DNA of 64,000 nucleotides from Histoplasma ohiense (Eukaryota; Ascomycota; Eurotiomycetes; Onygenales; Ajellomycetaceae), in assembly GCA_017607445.1 (NCBI GenBank), contig JAEVHH010000001.1, positions 3,782,001 to 3,846,000 on the forward strand, given 5' to 3'. How positions within the stretch are numbered: position 1 is the first letter of the stretch; each line of letters starts with the position of its first letter. The translations under genes were made by a program, and so were the position numbers. The notes beneath the pieces were generated by a model. The model was not told where the DNA came from. It saw only the letters and a list, made by a program, of their open reading frames with translations, and did no database searches. Below are positions 24,550 to 34,889 of the stretch, piece after piece.

Positions 24550-26766
24550 ATGACTTCTTCATTAGCTACTCGTGTTGTCGCCCTCGAGCGTGCGAATTCT
24601 CATCAACACCTCATCTTGCACGATTCCAGCTCCCAAAATCATCTATTCATGGATGGTCGTGTCCACCCAAGCTCGGACTCGGTCACTTTTCATAATCCCC
24701 TCTCCCGAACATCAAACAATCCTGCTGTGCCCTCTTCTACTTCCATAGTGTCCAAACCCGGGGCCGTATCCTCATTCCTGAAATCTGCGGAGCCAAAAGG
24801 TGGTTATACTCTAAGCTCGATCGCCAGCGCGGGACTGCGTGCTTCGCCGTCACCAATCATGGCCACGAACTCGCGGCTCTCGCCGCAACCGAGGATCACC
24901 AGTAGCCTGGATCGTCGTGATAGATCCCGGGAGCGCGCCTCTACCCAACAGATTCCCAGGGATCTCGGACGCTCTAGTTCCGATGCACCGAACGAAAGCA
25001 GGGACAAATTCCACGATGCAGCAGCTTCAACACCAACGGGTCCAGTGGACGGTGCTCAGAAATCGGCTCACATATCTACAGATGACCAAAGGACGGATAG
25101 CCATATGCGGCGGACAAGCCCAGTCGGCATGTCAGACACTTTTGATGGCGGAGATAATATAGGCACCACCACTCTGATCAACAGTAGAACTGTTGCCAGT
25201 CCAGGACCTATCGAGGAGCCCGATCCCATAGATAACGAGACATCGCGCCACAGAGAGGAAGATGTCATGATGGAAGATGGGAACAAAGCCTTCTCCTATC
25301 CAGTCCCAATGCCCGCATCAAACATGAACGATTCCCGAAGAGGAATGAGCTTACCGCATGCAGGCTTCAACAAAGGAACTCCACGTTCTCCATCCGCAAA
25401 GAAACACAGATGCCACCATTGCGCAACGGAATTTACGCGTCATCATAACTTGAAGAGTCATCTACTTACCCATAGTCAGGAGAAACCATACGTTTGTCAG
25501 ACGTGCCAATCACGGTTCCGACGATTGCACGATCTGAAGCGCCATACAAAACTCCACACTGGAGAGCGCCCGCATATCTGCCCAAAGTGCGGACGTCGAT
25601 TTGCTCGAGGCGATGCATTAGCACGACATAACAAGGGCCAAGGGGGTTGCGCAGGGAGACGGTCTAGCTTGGGTAGTTTCCTTGGCGATGATGAATACGG
25701 CGACGGAGGCGGCGCGGGTGGCGAAAATGGGATGGAGGGCCTTATGTACACTGAGCCAGACCGCATGGATGAGGAGGATGAGAAACGCCTAAACATGCCC
25801 AGTATCAAAAAGCACAACCCTCCAGATTCTGACCAACGGTCATCAAGCACTAGCGGTGGACACGTATCATTCCAATCGCACCAATCAAGCACCTACCCGC
25901 CATTAGCAGCCGGAAGATCCTCCCAAGGCAGCCTCTTCCCACCCGTTACCAGTCACCCTGGCTCAAGCGCATCTCCATCTCCGATCTCACAATCCGGGAC
26001 TCTATCCTTTCCTCCTGGGGCCGGGAGCGGTTCATCATCGAGCCTCAATGCGCACCAACAGCAACAACCGCAAGGCAGCTCAACTTCTGTCTTCGCGCAG
26101 AACAATATCAGTGAAAGCCCCAAACCACTATCACCAAACGTCGTCCCCACACGTCAATTGAGCCATGGGCCGGAGCACAATGCGCAGTCACATTCGCGTG
26201 GTGGCGGCCTTTCTCCCAGTTTGAAACCTCAATACCCGTCTCAACAATTCGGACGAAACGGCAGCACCGGGGCTAGCAGCGGACCAGCGCAAATTCTCCC
26301 TGCTCCACAACCAGGTGCACCACAACTTCCTCTACCGCATGGCCTCAATAACCCAGACACACGGTTCCCGCTCCATAGTCCTAAGCCCAACCAATCACAA
26401 CAATCACAATCGCAACAGAGCCTTCACCTGTCATCTCACGCCCACCATCACCATCACCACTCCCAAAACCACAGCAACATCAGTAATAACAGCAATGCAA
26501 GTCCAGATCTAAGCAATGTCAATAATAACAATAATAGTAATAATAACCTCTTCTTGCGGCAACGGCAATTATCAACATCATCGCACCACTCCAACACCGC
26601 GGGCTCTTCTGCGCCGTCTCCAGATAGGGTATGGTCGTACATACGCACTCTTGAAGACCGCGTGAATGGTCTGGAAGAAGAACTTGTGCGGCTGCGGGAT
26701 CAACTTGCTGCAGCGGGCGGCAGTTGTGCTGGAGCTGGAGCTGGAAACGTTGCCAATGGTGCATAG
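24550..26766 (+). CDS. C2H2 zinc-finger transcription factor
   Basis: A 738-residue single-exon gene beginning at an ATG in ACATGACT context. A tandem zinc-finger block lies at about residues 284-365: CHHC...H-x3-H (EFTRHHNLKSHLLTH), CQTC...H (RFRRLHDLKRHTKLH) and CPKC ending in a C2HC-like third finger (RRFARGDALARHNKGQGGC). TGERP-type linkers show DNA binding. The flanks are Ser/Pro/Gln-rich and disordered, with His and Asn runs near 640-680. The last 40 residues form a leucine-heptad coiled coil (WSYIRTLEDRVNGLEEELV), so a dimer is likely. It resembles Crz1/Msn-type fungal C2H2 regulators only in a general way, so I give no symbol. The long CT-rich leader suggests elaborate transcriptional or translational control. 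Confidence 0.88.
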   Translation: MTSSLATRVVALERANSHQHLILHDSSSQNHLFMDGRVHPSSDSVTFHNPLSRTSNNPAVPSSTSIVSKPGAVSSFLKSAEPKGGYTLSSIASAGLRASPSPIMATNSRLSPQPRITSSLDRRDRSRERASTQQIPRDLGRSSSDAPNESRDKFHDAAASTPTGPVDGAQKSAHISTDDQRTDSHMRRTSPVGMSDTFDGGDNIGTTTLINSRTVASPGPIEEPDPIDNETSRHREEDVMMEDGNKAFSYPVPMPASNMNDSRRGMSLPHAGFNKGTPRSPSAKKHRCHHCATEFTRHHNLKSHLLTHSQEKPYVCQTCQSRFRRLHDLKRHTKLHTGERPHICPKCGRRFARGDALARHNKGQGGCAGRRSSLGSFLGDDEYGDGGGAGGENGMEGLMYTEPDRMDEEDEKRLNMPSIKKHNPPDSDQRSSSTSGGHVSFQSHQSSTYPPLAAGRSSQGSLFPPVTSHPGSSASPSPISQSGTLSFPPGAGSGSSSSLNAHQQQQPQGSSTSVFAQNNISESPKPLSPNVVPTRQLSHGPEHNAQSHSRGGGLSPSLKPQYPSQQFGRNGSTGASSGPAQILPAPQPGAPQLPLPHGLNNPDTRFPLHSPKPNQSQQSQSQQSLHLSSHAHHHHHHSQNHSNISNNSNASPDLSNVNNNNNSNNNLFLRQRQLSTSSHHSNTAGSSAPSPDRVWSYIRTLEDRVNGLEEELVRLRDQLAAAGGSCAGAGAGNVANGA

Positions 26767-28170
26767 TATACGGACGACACGATGTTTGGTTATTCTGGAT
26801 GAGGTGGCATGGCGTCTGGGCAGGGGATTTCTCGTATTATCATTGCAATGCCCATGCCATCTGCGCGGCTTTTTTTTTTTTTTTTTTTTTCCATTTCGTC
26901 CCATTCTGCCTATCCATGTTGATTGAAACCAATACTTCAATTTCTTTGTTTCTATTATTGCTTCCTTTTGGACATGTGTGAAGCCAAAAAAAGAAAAAAA
27001 ACCTTCTGATTTTCTCACTCTTTTCTATGACATTTTCATTATATATGATTACTGTTGTGAGTTGGGAGGACGCAAGCCAATTTTTGATTATTCTATTTCT
27101 ATTTTTTATTTTTCAATATGTATTAGCGTATTTTATTATTGATTATTTCTTTTTTTTTTTTTTTCCTGCTTCCCTTGCTTCTCCATTTCCCTTTATTCAT
27201 GCCTTTTATTCTCGCTCGATGCTTGCTGTTTTGTTAGCTTACATTATCATGTCCACTCTACCTCATCTCATCTCTCCTTTGCAAGCTCTTTGCGTGTAAA
27301 TGGGTATCCCTCTCTGTGATTCTGCTAGTTGTCACTCCCTCTTTTTCCACCGTCCTTTGTGACTTCAGAAAATGAGAGAAAATACATCAGCGGGAAGAGT
27401 TTTTCCCGCCCACCGCGCTCATTACACCCGTTGTCATCTAATATCATTCTCTCTACATTTTTCTCTCAACTCAACCAACTGGGCGGCCCTCTCTTTCTAT
27501 TAGGTAGCCTGCATCGTTTCGCCTGGCGTATAAATGCCCATGTCTTCCATATTTTTCCTTTCTCAACGAATTTTAACGTATGATACGTTTTAAAGGGGAG
27601 TGAAGTTGGATGCACTCTCTTTCTGTATTTATTGATTTTTTGGTCTATATGGATATATATAGATATAATCTATATATATACAAAATAACGTCCATTTTAA
27701 GATATAAAACTATGTCATTATTAGGCCCTGTGGTGAGGCGAGCAAGTAGTGTCCCAGATGGCGGATGGAAATCGGGAAAGGCGAGTTACGTAAGATATTG
27801 AGAGCTAACTAATAAGTATGGGGTAGTTATAGATTCATTGATTAATCTCGATAGGTTCTTGCCAGCAATGTTTTCAAAGTAATTTCAATAGGGCCCGCAA
27901 GCTCTTTTGTCTCGCGTATATTCGCTCCCGAGAACAGCACCTTTCAACAAGCATTGTATGAAATATATTCAAATTGATACGCCAGCGTATTTAAACAAAC
28001 ATATTCTCCCGACCTGCTAAACCAGCGGCCCTTCATAACGTTATATACATGAACGTGTCGTTCGACGTGGGACAAAGCACTGAAAGAGGGTTTCAAGGTA
28101 ACCACACCCATCGTAACCCCAGCTCCAGCACTTGTCCTTCCCCTAAGTACCTACCTACCCCCCTACCCCC
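26767..28170. other. Convergent intergenic region
   Basis: About 1.4 kb between two convergent genes. AT-rich, with T-runs at about 26871-26890 and 27150-27164 and an AT-alternating patch near 27655-27690. The short frames show no protein features. C-rich CCTACC repeats occur near 28145-28180. Confidence 0.65.
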
Positions 28171-29277
28171 CTACCTACCCGCCTTCTTAGCTCGTCGCTC
28201 GTCGACCCACTTCAGAAACAGCCCCACGTCCTTCGCGATGGCATTGGGGATAGAACTGTGCTGCAGGAACCTAGGAATCCAGCCGCCGGCCTGGGAGGAT
28301 GTAGCCATTCGCCACTCGATCTTGCCCGACCCGGCAGCGTCGTCTGCATCTGTGAGAATTCGGACCATCTCGACCGAGACGTATTTCCCCAGAACAGCAT
28401 TCTTGGGCAAGGGGAGGGCCGGCGGAATGGCTGAGACGTGGATGGGGAGCTGAATGTTTATGAAAGCGGAGGGCGTGGTTGACGCGGGGGTTTCCGGTGG
28501 AGTAAAGGCCGTGATTACCATGGCGAGGAATACACGCGGAGAGATGACGCTTGCTGGCTGGAAAGTATGGGTTACAAGGGAGACTGGGCGTTCTAATGAT
28601 TAGCCTGAATGATCTGGCAAAATGGTAGAATAATGGGAGTAGGTGAATTGGTTGGAGGAGATTATCGGATATGGAGAGCTGGGGACATGTAATTTTTTAT
28701 GAAAAGGAAAAACAAAGAATGGGGGGTTGTTCCAGAGATACTCACGGCTAGCTCCCACTCCGCTCCAACCCCCCTCAACTTCCACGCCACTGCAATCCCA
28801 TTTTGCAACGTCCTCTACCGCAGTGATATTCGGCTCGTACTCCATCTCATTCATCAAGTGGCTGTCCTTCAATCCCTCAACGAATTCTTGGAAAGATGCG
28901 TTCCCCGTCGTCGTGCGGTTGTCGAGAACAGTTCGGCGAGCGAACCATTTGTCTTCCTTCTGGGCCGCCGCTGGGTTCTTGCTAGCCAATGGTGTATACT
29001 TGACAGTACCAGACGATATTTGCACTGGCGTGCTTGAAGGTGGCGAGTCGTAAAGCTTGCGGTCCGCAGTGAACGATTCTCCTGGGACGGTGGTTGTTAT
29101 GAAGTCACGAGCCTGCGTGAGCGCAGCATGTAGGAATAGGCTGAGAGAAGGGCGGGCATCAATGGCTCCGTCACTGGCTGAACTTGGGGAAGAGTAGGGG
29201 ATAGATGGATGGGCAGGAATTTCGGAAGGAGAAAGAGGCGCAAGGTGAAGTAGGAATGGAATTGTGGAGGGAGACAT
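28171..29277 (-). CDS. DUF3074 (START-like) protein
   Basis: Two exons, 29277-28746 and 28553-28171, joined in phase 1 across a 192-bp intron (GTGAGT donor, CCAGCCAG acceptor), give 304 residues. The spliced frame restores a continuous SVISPRVFLAMVITA segment. The C-terminal part YVSVEMVRIL, then KIEWRMATSSQAGGWIPRFLQ and IAKDVGLFLKW, is characteristic of the fungal DUF3074 family. That family has a START/SRPBCC-type fold and is thought to bind lipid or another hydrophobic ligand; its biological role is not established. The protein has no signal peptide or membrane segment and is probably cytosolic. The conserved GGW and final FLKW are intact. Confidence 0.85.
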
Positions 29278-30032
29278 GGCTATACGGTCAACGAGGAATT
29301 TGTACTTTGTTCACAAGTCGTTTTGAATACACCATCTCCAGAGATGTTCGTTCCAAGTATTGGCATTTATAAGAAGAGGCGGTTGTGGCTGATTGATCCA
29401 TCTCTGTATCAAGTTTCCGGAGCCTATGAGAACTAGTGCCAGTGTGGGGGGGCGCTAGTCCGTACTAGGAAGCTTAGGCTTCCAGGCTGCTGATTCGCCC
29501 TATTTAAGCGCGCGGTAAAATTTTACCGAAGTGGATCAGTGGACATTTGGGCCGGAGTTGACTCGATCACATATTTCTCTGAACTCCGTCTGAACTCCGT
29601 CCCCCCATGGCCCTCAAGCAGTTGTCGGATACATTTAAACTCCATAACTCCCAGAAGAAAATCATCATGGGAAAGAAATCCCATGCTGATTTCTTAGGTG
29701 TAGTATGGCTGGGAAAGCTGATCATCGAGGTTGATCCACCGTAGCTGTCAACAGTGTCAAACTGTTAATATCATGCTAAATATCTTAATATCGGTTGCTC
29801 CACCTTACGGATTGATCCTTTTGGTGCAGTGGCTAAATCCCCACCTTATCTGTTCCGCAAAAAGCTTAATGCAGAAGGGAACGACTCTTTCCAGTAATTT
29901 TAGTACTGATTATTATTGACATGTAACAGAAACAAGTGCGAGGGTCCGAGACGTGATGGCATTTTCTATGACTTACTTTAAATGATGATTTAGACTCAGC
30001 AACAAAGTGCTTCCGAGCTCAACAGCTTATAA
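29278..30032. other. Intergenic, promoter side of DUF3074 gene
   Basis: About 750 bp, no gene. Upstream of the minus-strand gene there is a 16-base perfect palindrome at 29513-29528 and a tandem CTGAACTCCGTC repeat near 29580-29600. Confidence 0.6.
29513..29528. promoter_or_regulatory. 16-bp perfect palindrome upstream of DUF3074 gene
   Basis: CGGTAAAATTTTACCG is its own reverse complement and starts about 235 bp upstream of the DUF3074 start codon. The CGG-N10-CCG layout fits a Zn2Cys6 dimer site. No experimental support; the assignment is inference. Confidence 0.35.
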
Positions 30033-30893
30033 TCAACTGGCAGAATCTGTCGCTCTGTGAGGTTTTCTCGCAAACAGCACGAAGAACGGAAGATACGAGT
30101 GTACCGAGGAATCCTCCACCGATTTCCTTACTTCGACGTTAAAGACCTCCATTTCTTCAAATGTCCAGCCCAATGCTTTTGTGAAAGGCTTCATGCTTTC
30201 TCCTTGCAACCCGTCACTAATCAGACAGCGGTTATACAAGCCGATTCTCTTTAGTGCTTTGCTTCTCGGCCACGTGCCGATGGGCACTTTAAATTCTTGT
30301 TCATTCACATTCGTAAACCCAGCGTCGCGGATGTAGCGTGCGTATTTTTTGGGGGAGAGGAGGTCGACATTGAACGTGGAGAGCCCTTGTTTCATGAGAC
30401 GAAGCCATTCGGCAAACGCATAGTCATCTGGCATGGACTCGTCGTCACATTGGGCTTGATAGTAGAGTTCTTGGATTTCAATCCATCCGCCCGGTTTCAA
30501 TTTACTGTGGGTTAGGCCAAATTTTGTTAGGGATGGGAAAATGGGTATGTATACACACTTCAAAGTGATGACAAAATGACCCACCGAAAAGCAGATTTAA
30601 CAAGCCTCGGAAAATCCTTGATTCCCGCGGCAAGATGCCGAATATGGACGAAGTCGAAGTGATCATCTGGATGGAGCCACGGGCACTCCACATCGTCAAC
30701 CATGAATCTCACATTTGGGGGAACCCAGATAGGCTGTATGGGGCTCAGATCGATGCCGAGGACATTGGCACCAGGGTATTGATCACCCACTACCATAAAA
30801 TGCGCGAGTTAGGCACGAGTTGGCATGTTACGGGTATCAACTCAAAAAGAAAAAGAGAAGAAAAGAAGGGGAGAGAGGGAGAAGATGGAGAGG

Positions 30894-30932
<39 letters not shown>

Positions 30933-31368
30933 AAATGTAGCTTGGATTATCATACTATCAATCGCCCACACGCCTGTTCCGGTTCCTACGTCAAGAATCC
31001 TATGCGGACTTTCAAGAGGGGCATAATGCAACTTCCCCCCGCACAGGCTGACGATCATGGAATGCTTCATATCTTCCCGCTCCTGTTCCCGCTCGTCGTT
31101 GGGAAACAGATAAGCGCCCTCGTGAAACTTATGGAATCGACGCCCATATTCAAAAATGAAGTCGCCCACGCTGGAAACGAGTGATGACGAGATGGTCGAT
31201 TCACTATCAGAGACGTAACCGCCGTCATTTGCGTCATCCTCGTCATTGATTTCGATGGCCGTCACTGCCTGCAGAAGAGCATCTCCTGGTTCCTGCGGTC
31301 ATCTGTCAGTGGATTTTCAGGTGGTCGTCTTGCGGGTGACCCGGTAGTGGGACGATGTTGCTTGCCAT
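30033..31368 (-). CDS. LaeA-like SAM-dependent methyltransferase
   Basis: I assemble four exons: about 31368-31341 (least certain), 31285-30956, 30789-30585 and 30504-30033, roughly 344 residues. Splicing exon 2 to 3 rebuilds ILDVGTGTGVWAID followed by MGDQYPGANVLGIDLSPIQP, the SAM-binding motif I and the acidic end of strand 2. Exon 3 to 4 rebuilds AFRKLKPGGWIEIQE, the post-motif typical of these enzymes. The family includes LaeA and many uncharacterised class I methyltransferases that influence secondary metabolism or development; the substrate is unknown. The 166-bp intron 2 contains a 36-base A/T homopolymer. The first exon uses a weak GTCACC donor, so the N-terminal nine residues are tentative. 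All core motifs look intact. Confidence 0.82.
30894..30929. repeat. A36 homopolymer inside an intron
   Basis: An uninterrupted run of about 36 A on the + strand, hence U36 in the methyltransferase pre-mRNA, within intron 2 and followed by a C/T-rich stretch. It could act as an oversized polypyrimidine tract and is likely to vary in length. Confidence 0.85.
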
Positions 31369-31919
31369 GTCGTTGTTGGGGTTGTTGGGATTTTGAGAGA
31401 CATTAAAACCGATGCGGAATTTGAAATGGAGGGAGGCCCTTTTGGCCCATGGAATGGACCCTAATAAATATTGGTTTTGGTGCAGATTACAGAATACGGA
31501 TTTATGAATTTTCTCAAGTAGGAATATATTCTTTTGTCAGCTCCAAAGCCTGGGGGAAAGCTGAGCCTCAGGGAAGCTTTGGAACTGTGGCGATTCCTTG
31601 TGACTGCGGGGAAGCCGAGCCTCCTATTGGTTCTAGATCTTCACAGAACAAGCAGGAAATTCTGACTCGGTACCTAGGACTGCAGAGGTCTGGCATCTAT
31701 CTATAAGCGATATAACTATTTGTGTCGCATTTAAGTGATGGAGAATACTGATAATTAGTTACATATAAGTTGATGTTAAAACCCAGAGATCTATGATTTT
31801 GAGAGTAATGTCGTTTAGTTAACATCACTGCACAACAATGTACTGTACATGTACTGTACAGGTACATGTACAGTACATGTACTTGCATCTGAATACCATG
31901 TTAATTCCAAACACTATGA
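31369..31919. other. Intergenic, left edge of accessory island
   Basis: About 550 bp, no gene. It separates the methyltransferase promoter from the 3' end of the DUF2841 gene and contains a 17-bp-stem hairpin at 31838-31878. The sequence turns AT-richer here. I place the left edge of the island somewhere in this stretch. Confidence 0.5.
31838..31878. repeat. 17-bp perfect hairpin (GTAC-rich)
   Basis: The arm TGTACTGTACATGTAC at 31839-31854 is exactly complementary to 31862-31877, with one more pair outside (31838/31878) and a 7-base loop. It lies 41 bp beyond the DUF2841 stop codon, so it could be a 3' UTR structure of that gene, an element end or a simple-repeat derivative. Confidence 0.75.
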
Positions 31920-32681
31920 TCATAAGATATGGATGAATCTACCAATATGTCCATTCTCATAGCGCTCCTCTATTTCCCTAACTCGGTATATCTCATTCAA
32001 CACTGCTGACTTCTCACATGGGGTAAGCTGGCGTTGTTGGACATCCCTCCCGGCTTCCCTTAGCTTGTGAAGAGCACGGATGCGGAGTATGTGAATAAGA
32101 AGCTTGATCCGGTCTGTCAAATAATAAGGATATGGATAGAAAGTTAGATCTCATGGGTACATACCAGGCTTCTTCAAATGATCAGGCTCCTTATGAATCA
32201 CGTCAACTGGCCACCAGGATGGTTTGGTTTTATCAGGTTCTCTCAGCTTCCCTCCATTGTAGGGATGTGCGGACTGCTTTCGTGGTTCGATGGCCTTTAT
32301 ATAAGCCTTGGCAATCCGACTGCAGTTAAGTTGCTGAAATCTGACAAAGGCCTCTATATAATAAGCTGTGATCCTTTCCTTATCTCCAATTGATATGCCT
32401 ATCTTGTCCCTTGCATCATCATCAAAATCATCATCAGTCTCAGAGTGTTGACATTTCTGTGAGTTTGCATCCATCAGGCCTTGTTTTTGAGCGACCCATT
32501 GCTGAAATTGAGCCTTCATATTCGTGGGAAATAAGTGGTGGCGAAATGGCAGCATTGATGGTGAGAAGTCATATTGAACTTTCCCAGTCTCATCCAGATA
32601 TACCATTGCATAATGTGAGAGCTTGTGATACGGTCGTTCAAGTTTCAGAGGAGCAGTGCCTAGAGCCTGGCTATTGGCCAT
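31920..32681 (-). CDS. DUF2841 / hrmA-family (AFUB_079030/YDR124W-like) protein
   Basis: Exons 32681-32165 and 32113-31920 join in phase 1 over a 51-bp intron (GTATGT, TTTGACAG) to give 236 residues. The N-terminal block HYAMVYLDETGKVQYDFSPS and the helical-bundle core IAKAYIKAIEPRKQSAHPYN, then WWPVDVIHKEPDHLKKPDRI across the splice, are the hallmark of Pfam DUF2841. That is the domain of subtelomeric hrmA-associated cluster proteins in Aspergillus fumigatus and of yeast YDR124W. HrmA is a nuclear regulator affecting hypoxic growth and biofilm form in A. fumigatus; the molecular role of the domain is not known. The protein ends soon after REIEERYENGH, where relatives often continue, so a further short 3' exon is possible. 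It sits in the island downstream of a DUF3435 recombinase. Confidence 0.82.
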
Positions 32682-34086
32682 TATGCGTTATTGTAGTCTT
32701 GAATGTTCAAAAGATATGGATAATCCAAGGAAATATCTGGGGTCATAAGTGAGGCAATGGAAAGCCATGCCATTTGATAATCCTCGAGAGCGGCATGCCG
32801 ATCCGCAGTGGGAAATTCGAAAATGCCAAGACTTGAACACCCATGGAAATCTTGGCATCCTCTGTTTCCTATTTCGGTTATGAGCAGGGCCAAAGAAGAG
32901 AAAAGGTGAGATAGGAGAAAGAAGATGGGTAAAAATAAGAAAAAGAAAAGCCAGGAAAAAAGTTAGTCAGATTGGAAATATAAGAAACAACTTCACCCCT
33001 CATGAAAAAAAGTGTTTTGCACAACAACCTTCACCTTGATATTCATTTCTTGAGTCTTTCCTGCCCTTAGCTGTGTTTTTCAAATGGTATTTGCTCTTCC
33101 TACCATTGTACTGTGCAGAGAACGTACCATTTTGCAGTCAATGTGTGGTCGCACCTCAGGAGGAACTGGACGCACAAGTTGTGTACCCTGATGGACGATC
33201 TGTTATGCTGGCCGACACGCATATGGAACCCATTTTGGGAGTGGAGGGTGAGCTCAATGTTGTTCTGGGATGCTGAGCCGGGCGACCTTCAGCCTTCCCT
33301 GATGCATACCTCCCTCCCTCCACCTGTTACACAGGTCATATCTGTTGGGTCAGAAATGTATACATACTCCCCAGAATGGGTCGCCGACAATGCTATTTCT
33401 TTTCACCTAGGTTTCAGCCAACTTGTGAGTGTTCGCAACTACAGCGTACATATAATGCAGCTAATAAGGGCGCTACGCTGTAGTTCCAAACCAGGTAGAA
33501 AATCAAACAGGTGGAAAGGCTGTTAATGGGTGCCCTGGTGACATCACCCCGCCCAAACTTGATGAAGAGGGGAGTTGGTAGAGATGTGTTACCAGCCTTA
33601 AAGAATGAAGTCTGTTCCAATTGCTTTTTTATGTTATGTATATAGAACACCGCGTGAGCCTTCTCATGCATTAGTTGACAACTAGGTAGTCTAAAACATG
33701 TACAATCTGCATTCCTTCAAAATAAGCAGCCAATAAGATCAGGGCAGAAATGTAGAGAAGATGCGGTGAAGCAATGACAATGCAACACCAAGCTCTGCCT
33801 GGACAGCCTTGTCTTCTTGACAAACTGACTGATAGGCTGGCTGAAGTGGTTGCTGTGAGGCTATGTGTCAAATTCATATATGAAGAAGGTGAACAGCTCT
33901 TTCTCACTTTTGTCTTCTACCCATTCATGGCAATACACCCTTTCCTTTACTCTCTGAAATGATGTTTGAATATGTGAGTCAATTGATATGTGTTAATAGA
34001 TTGAGAGTTACTAACTGTAGAAGACTAGTGTGAGGTTGGTCGCCAAGCATAAAATCCACGTGCTCAGCTTCCCTTCCAGCCCCGCC
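32682..34086. other. Island interior, no gene recognised
   Basis: About 1.4 kb. A minus-strand open frame at 32681-32893 runs into the DUF2841 gene but is stopped before its ATG, so I do not add it. Plus-strand frames at 33073-33526 have some Pro/Val-rich character but no splice set I can complete. The long copy of a duplicated segment lies at 33494-33560. Confidence 0.5.
33494..33560 (+). repeat. Duplicated segment, long copy (with 27-bp insert)
   Basis: GGTAGAAAATCAAACAGGTG followed by 27 extra bases and then ACATCACCCCGCCCAAACTT. The short copy at 37342-37382 has the same ends directly joined. The extra piece ends in GGTG, the same four bases that precede it, so a microhomology deletion explains the difference. 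Confidence 0.8.
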
Positions 34087-34738
34087 ATGGCTCCCCGCAC
34101 TATGATGCTTAAAAGAACACGCGTGGGAAAAGTGACAATCGAGAGCGCATCCGGTACGATTAAACGAGACCTCTCCCAGCCATCTGCAAGGATGAGGTGG
34201 TTGAGACTCTTCACACAAGCGGGTGGATCATAATCAAGGGCGGAGCCACGACAACTTCTCCCCATGAGGCTCAAGATAATAAGGTGAATACTCCAACTGC
34301 TATCTTTATACTTTGACTAATGGAATCCAGTATGTGGTTGCCCTTCTTTCCCATGCAAACACAGAGATTCAGATAGGCCCTTCCGGGCCTGTACGCCATG
34401 ATCAAATCCCGAATCCTCCAATTGCTCGTGCTCCTGACTGGAGGGATATGGCCAGCAGGACTAAAATTGTTGCTGTTATGGCATACCATCTACAAGGCAA
34501 TCCAAACAGTGCGTGGAGATGGGGTTATGATAAAGGCCTGAAGGAAGAACAAATGGGGGAGGAGGAACTGGTTCAAGCGTCAGGCAGTGACCTGTATGTG
34601 TACGTACTTCAAGTCTGATAAGACCGGCTGCTAATAACTTCCAGGATTATCTGCAATGCCTGGCTGGCGCGATGTGTGCTCCCAAAGCCGCAAGGCGAGC
34701 TTGATCTCATTTATGTGAACTACTCCTCACTTGCATGA
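34087..34738 (+). CDS. Four-exon hypothetical protein, 164 residues
   Basis: No family recognised. The gene model rests on splicing: exons 34087-34131, 34191-34283, 34331-34593 and 34645-34738 have GTGACA, GTGAAT and GTATGT donors, CAG/AAG acceptors and a TGCTAATAAC branch site in intron 3. They join in phases 0, 0 and 2 into one open frame. The ATG sits in a strong GCCATGGCT context. The product starts basic (MLKRTRVGK) and is otherwise soluble, with no signal peptide, membrane segment or cysteine motif; it includes SGWIIIKGGATT and YVVALLSHANTEIQIG. It lies in the island between the DUF2841 gene and a coiled-coil gene, between two copies of a duplicated segment. The donor of intron 1 is the weakest point. 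Confidence 0.6.
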
Positions 34739-34889
34739 ATTATTTTGGCCTCCTTCTTGATTAAATATTGTAGCATTTGTTCTCCATGGCGGCATACCAG
34801 AATAGATTGGGTTTTGCATTAACAATAATATGACTCTTTAACTAAATTTATTATCCTCCCATATGTGTGTATTCTTATTAGCTCAATGC

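Noticed and set aside
32681..32893. Open minus-strand frame upstream of the DUF2841 gene as a first exon
   Set aside because: It reaches a TAA just before the next ATG and has no donor site that joins in phase; the ATG at 32681 already starts a typical N terminus.
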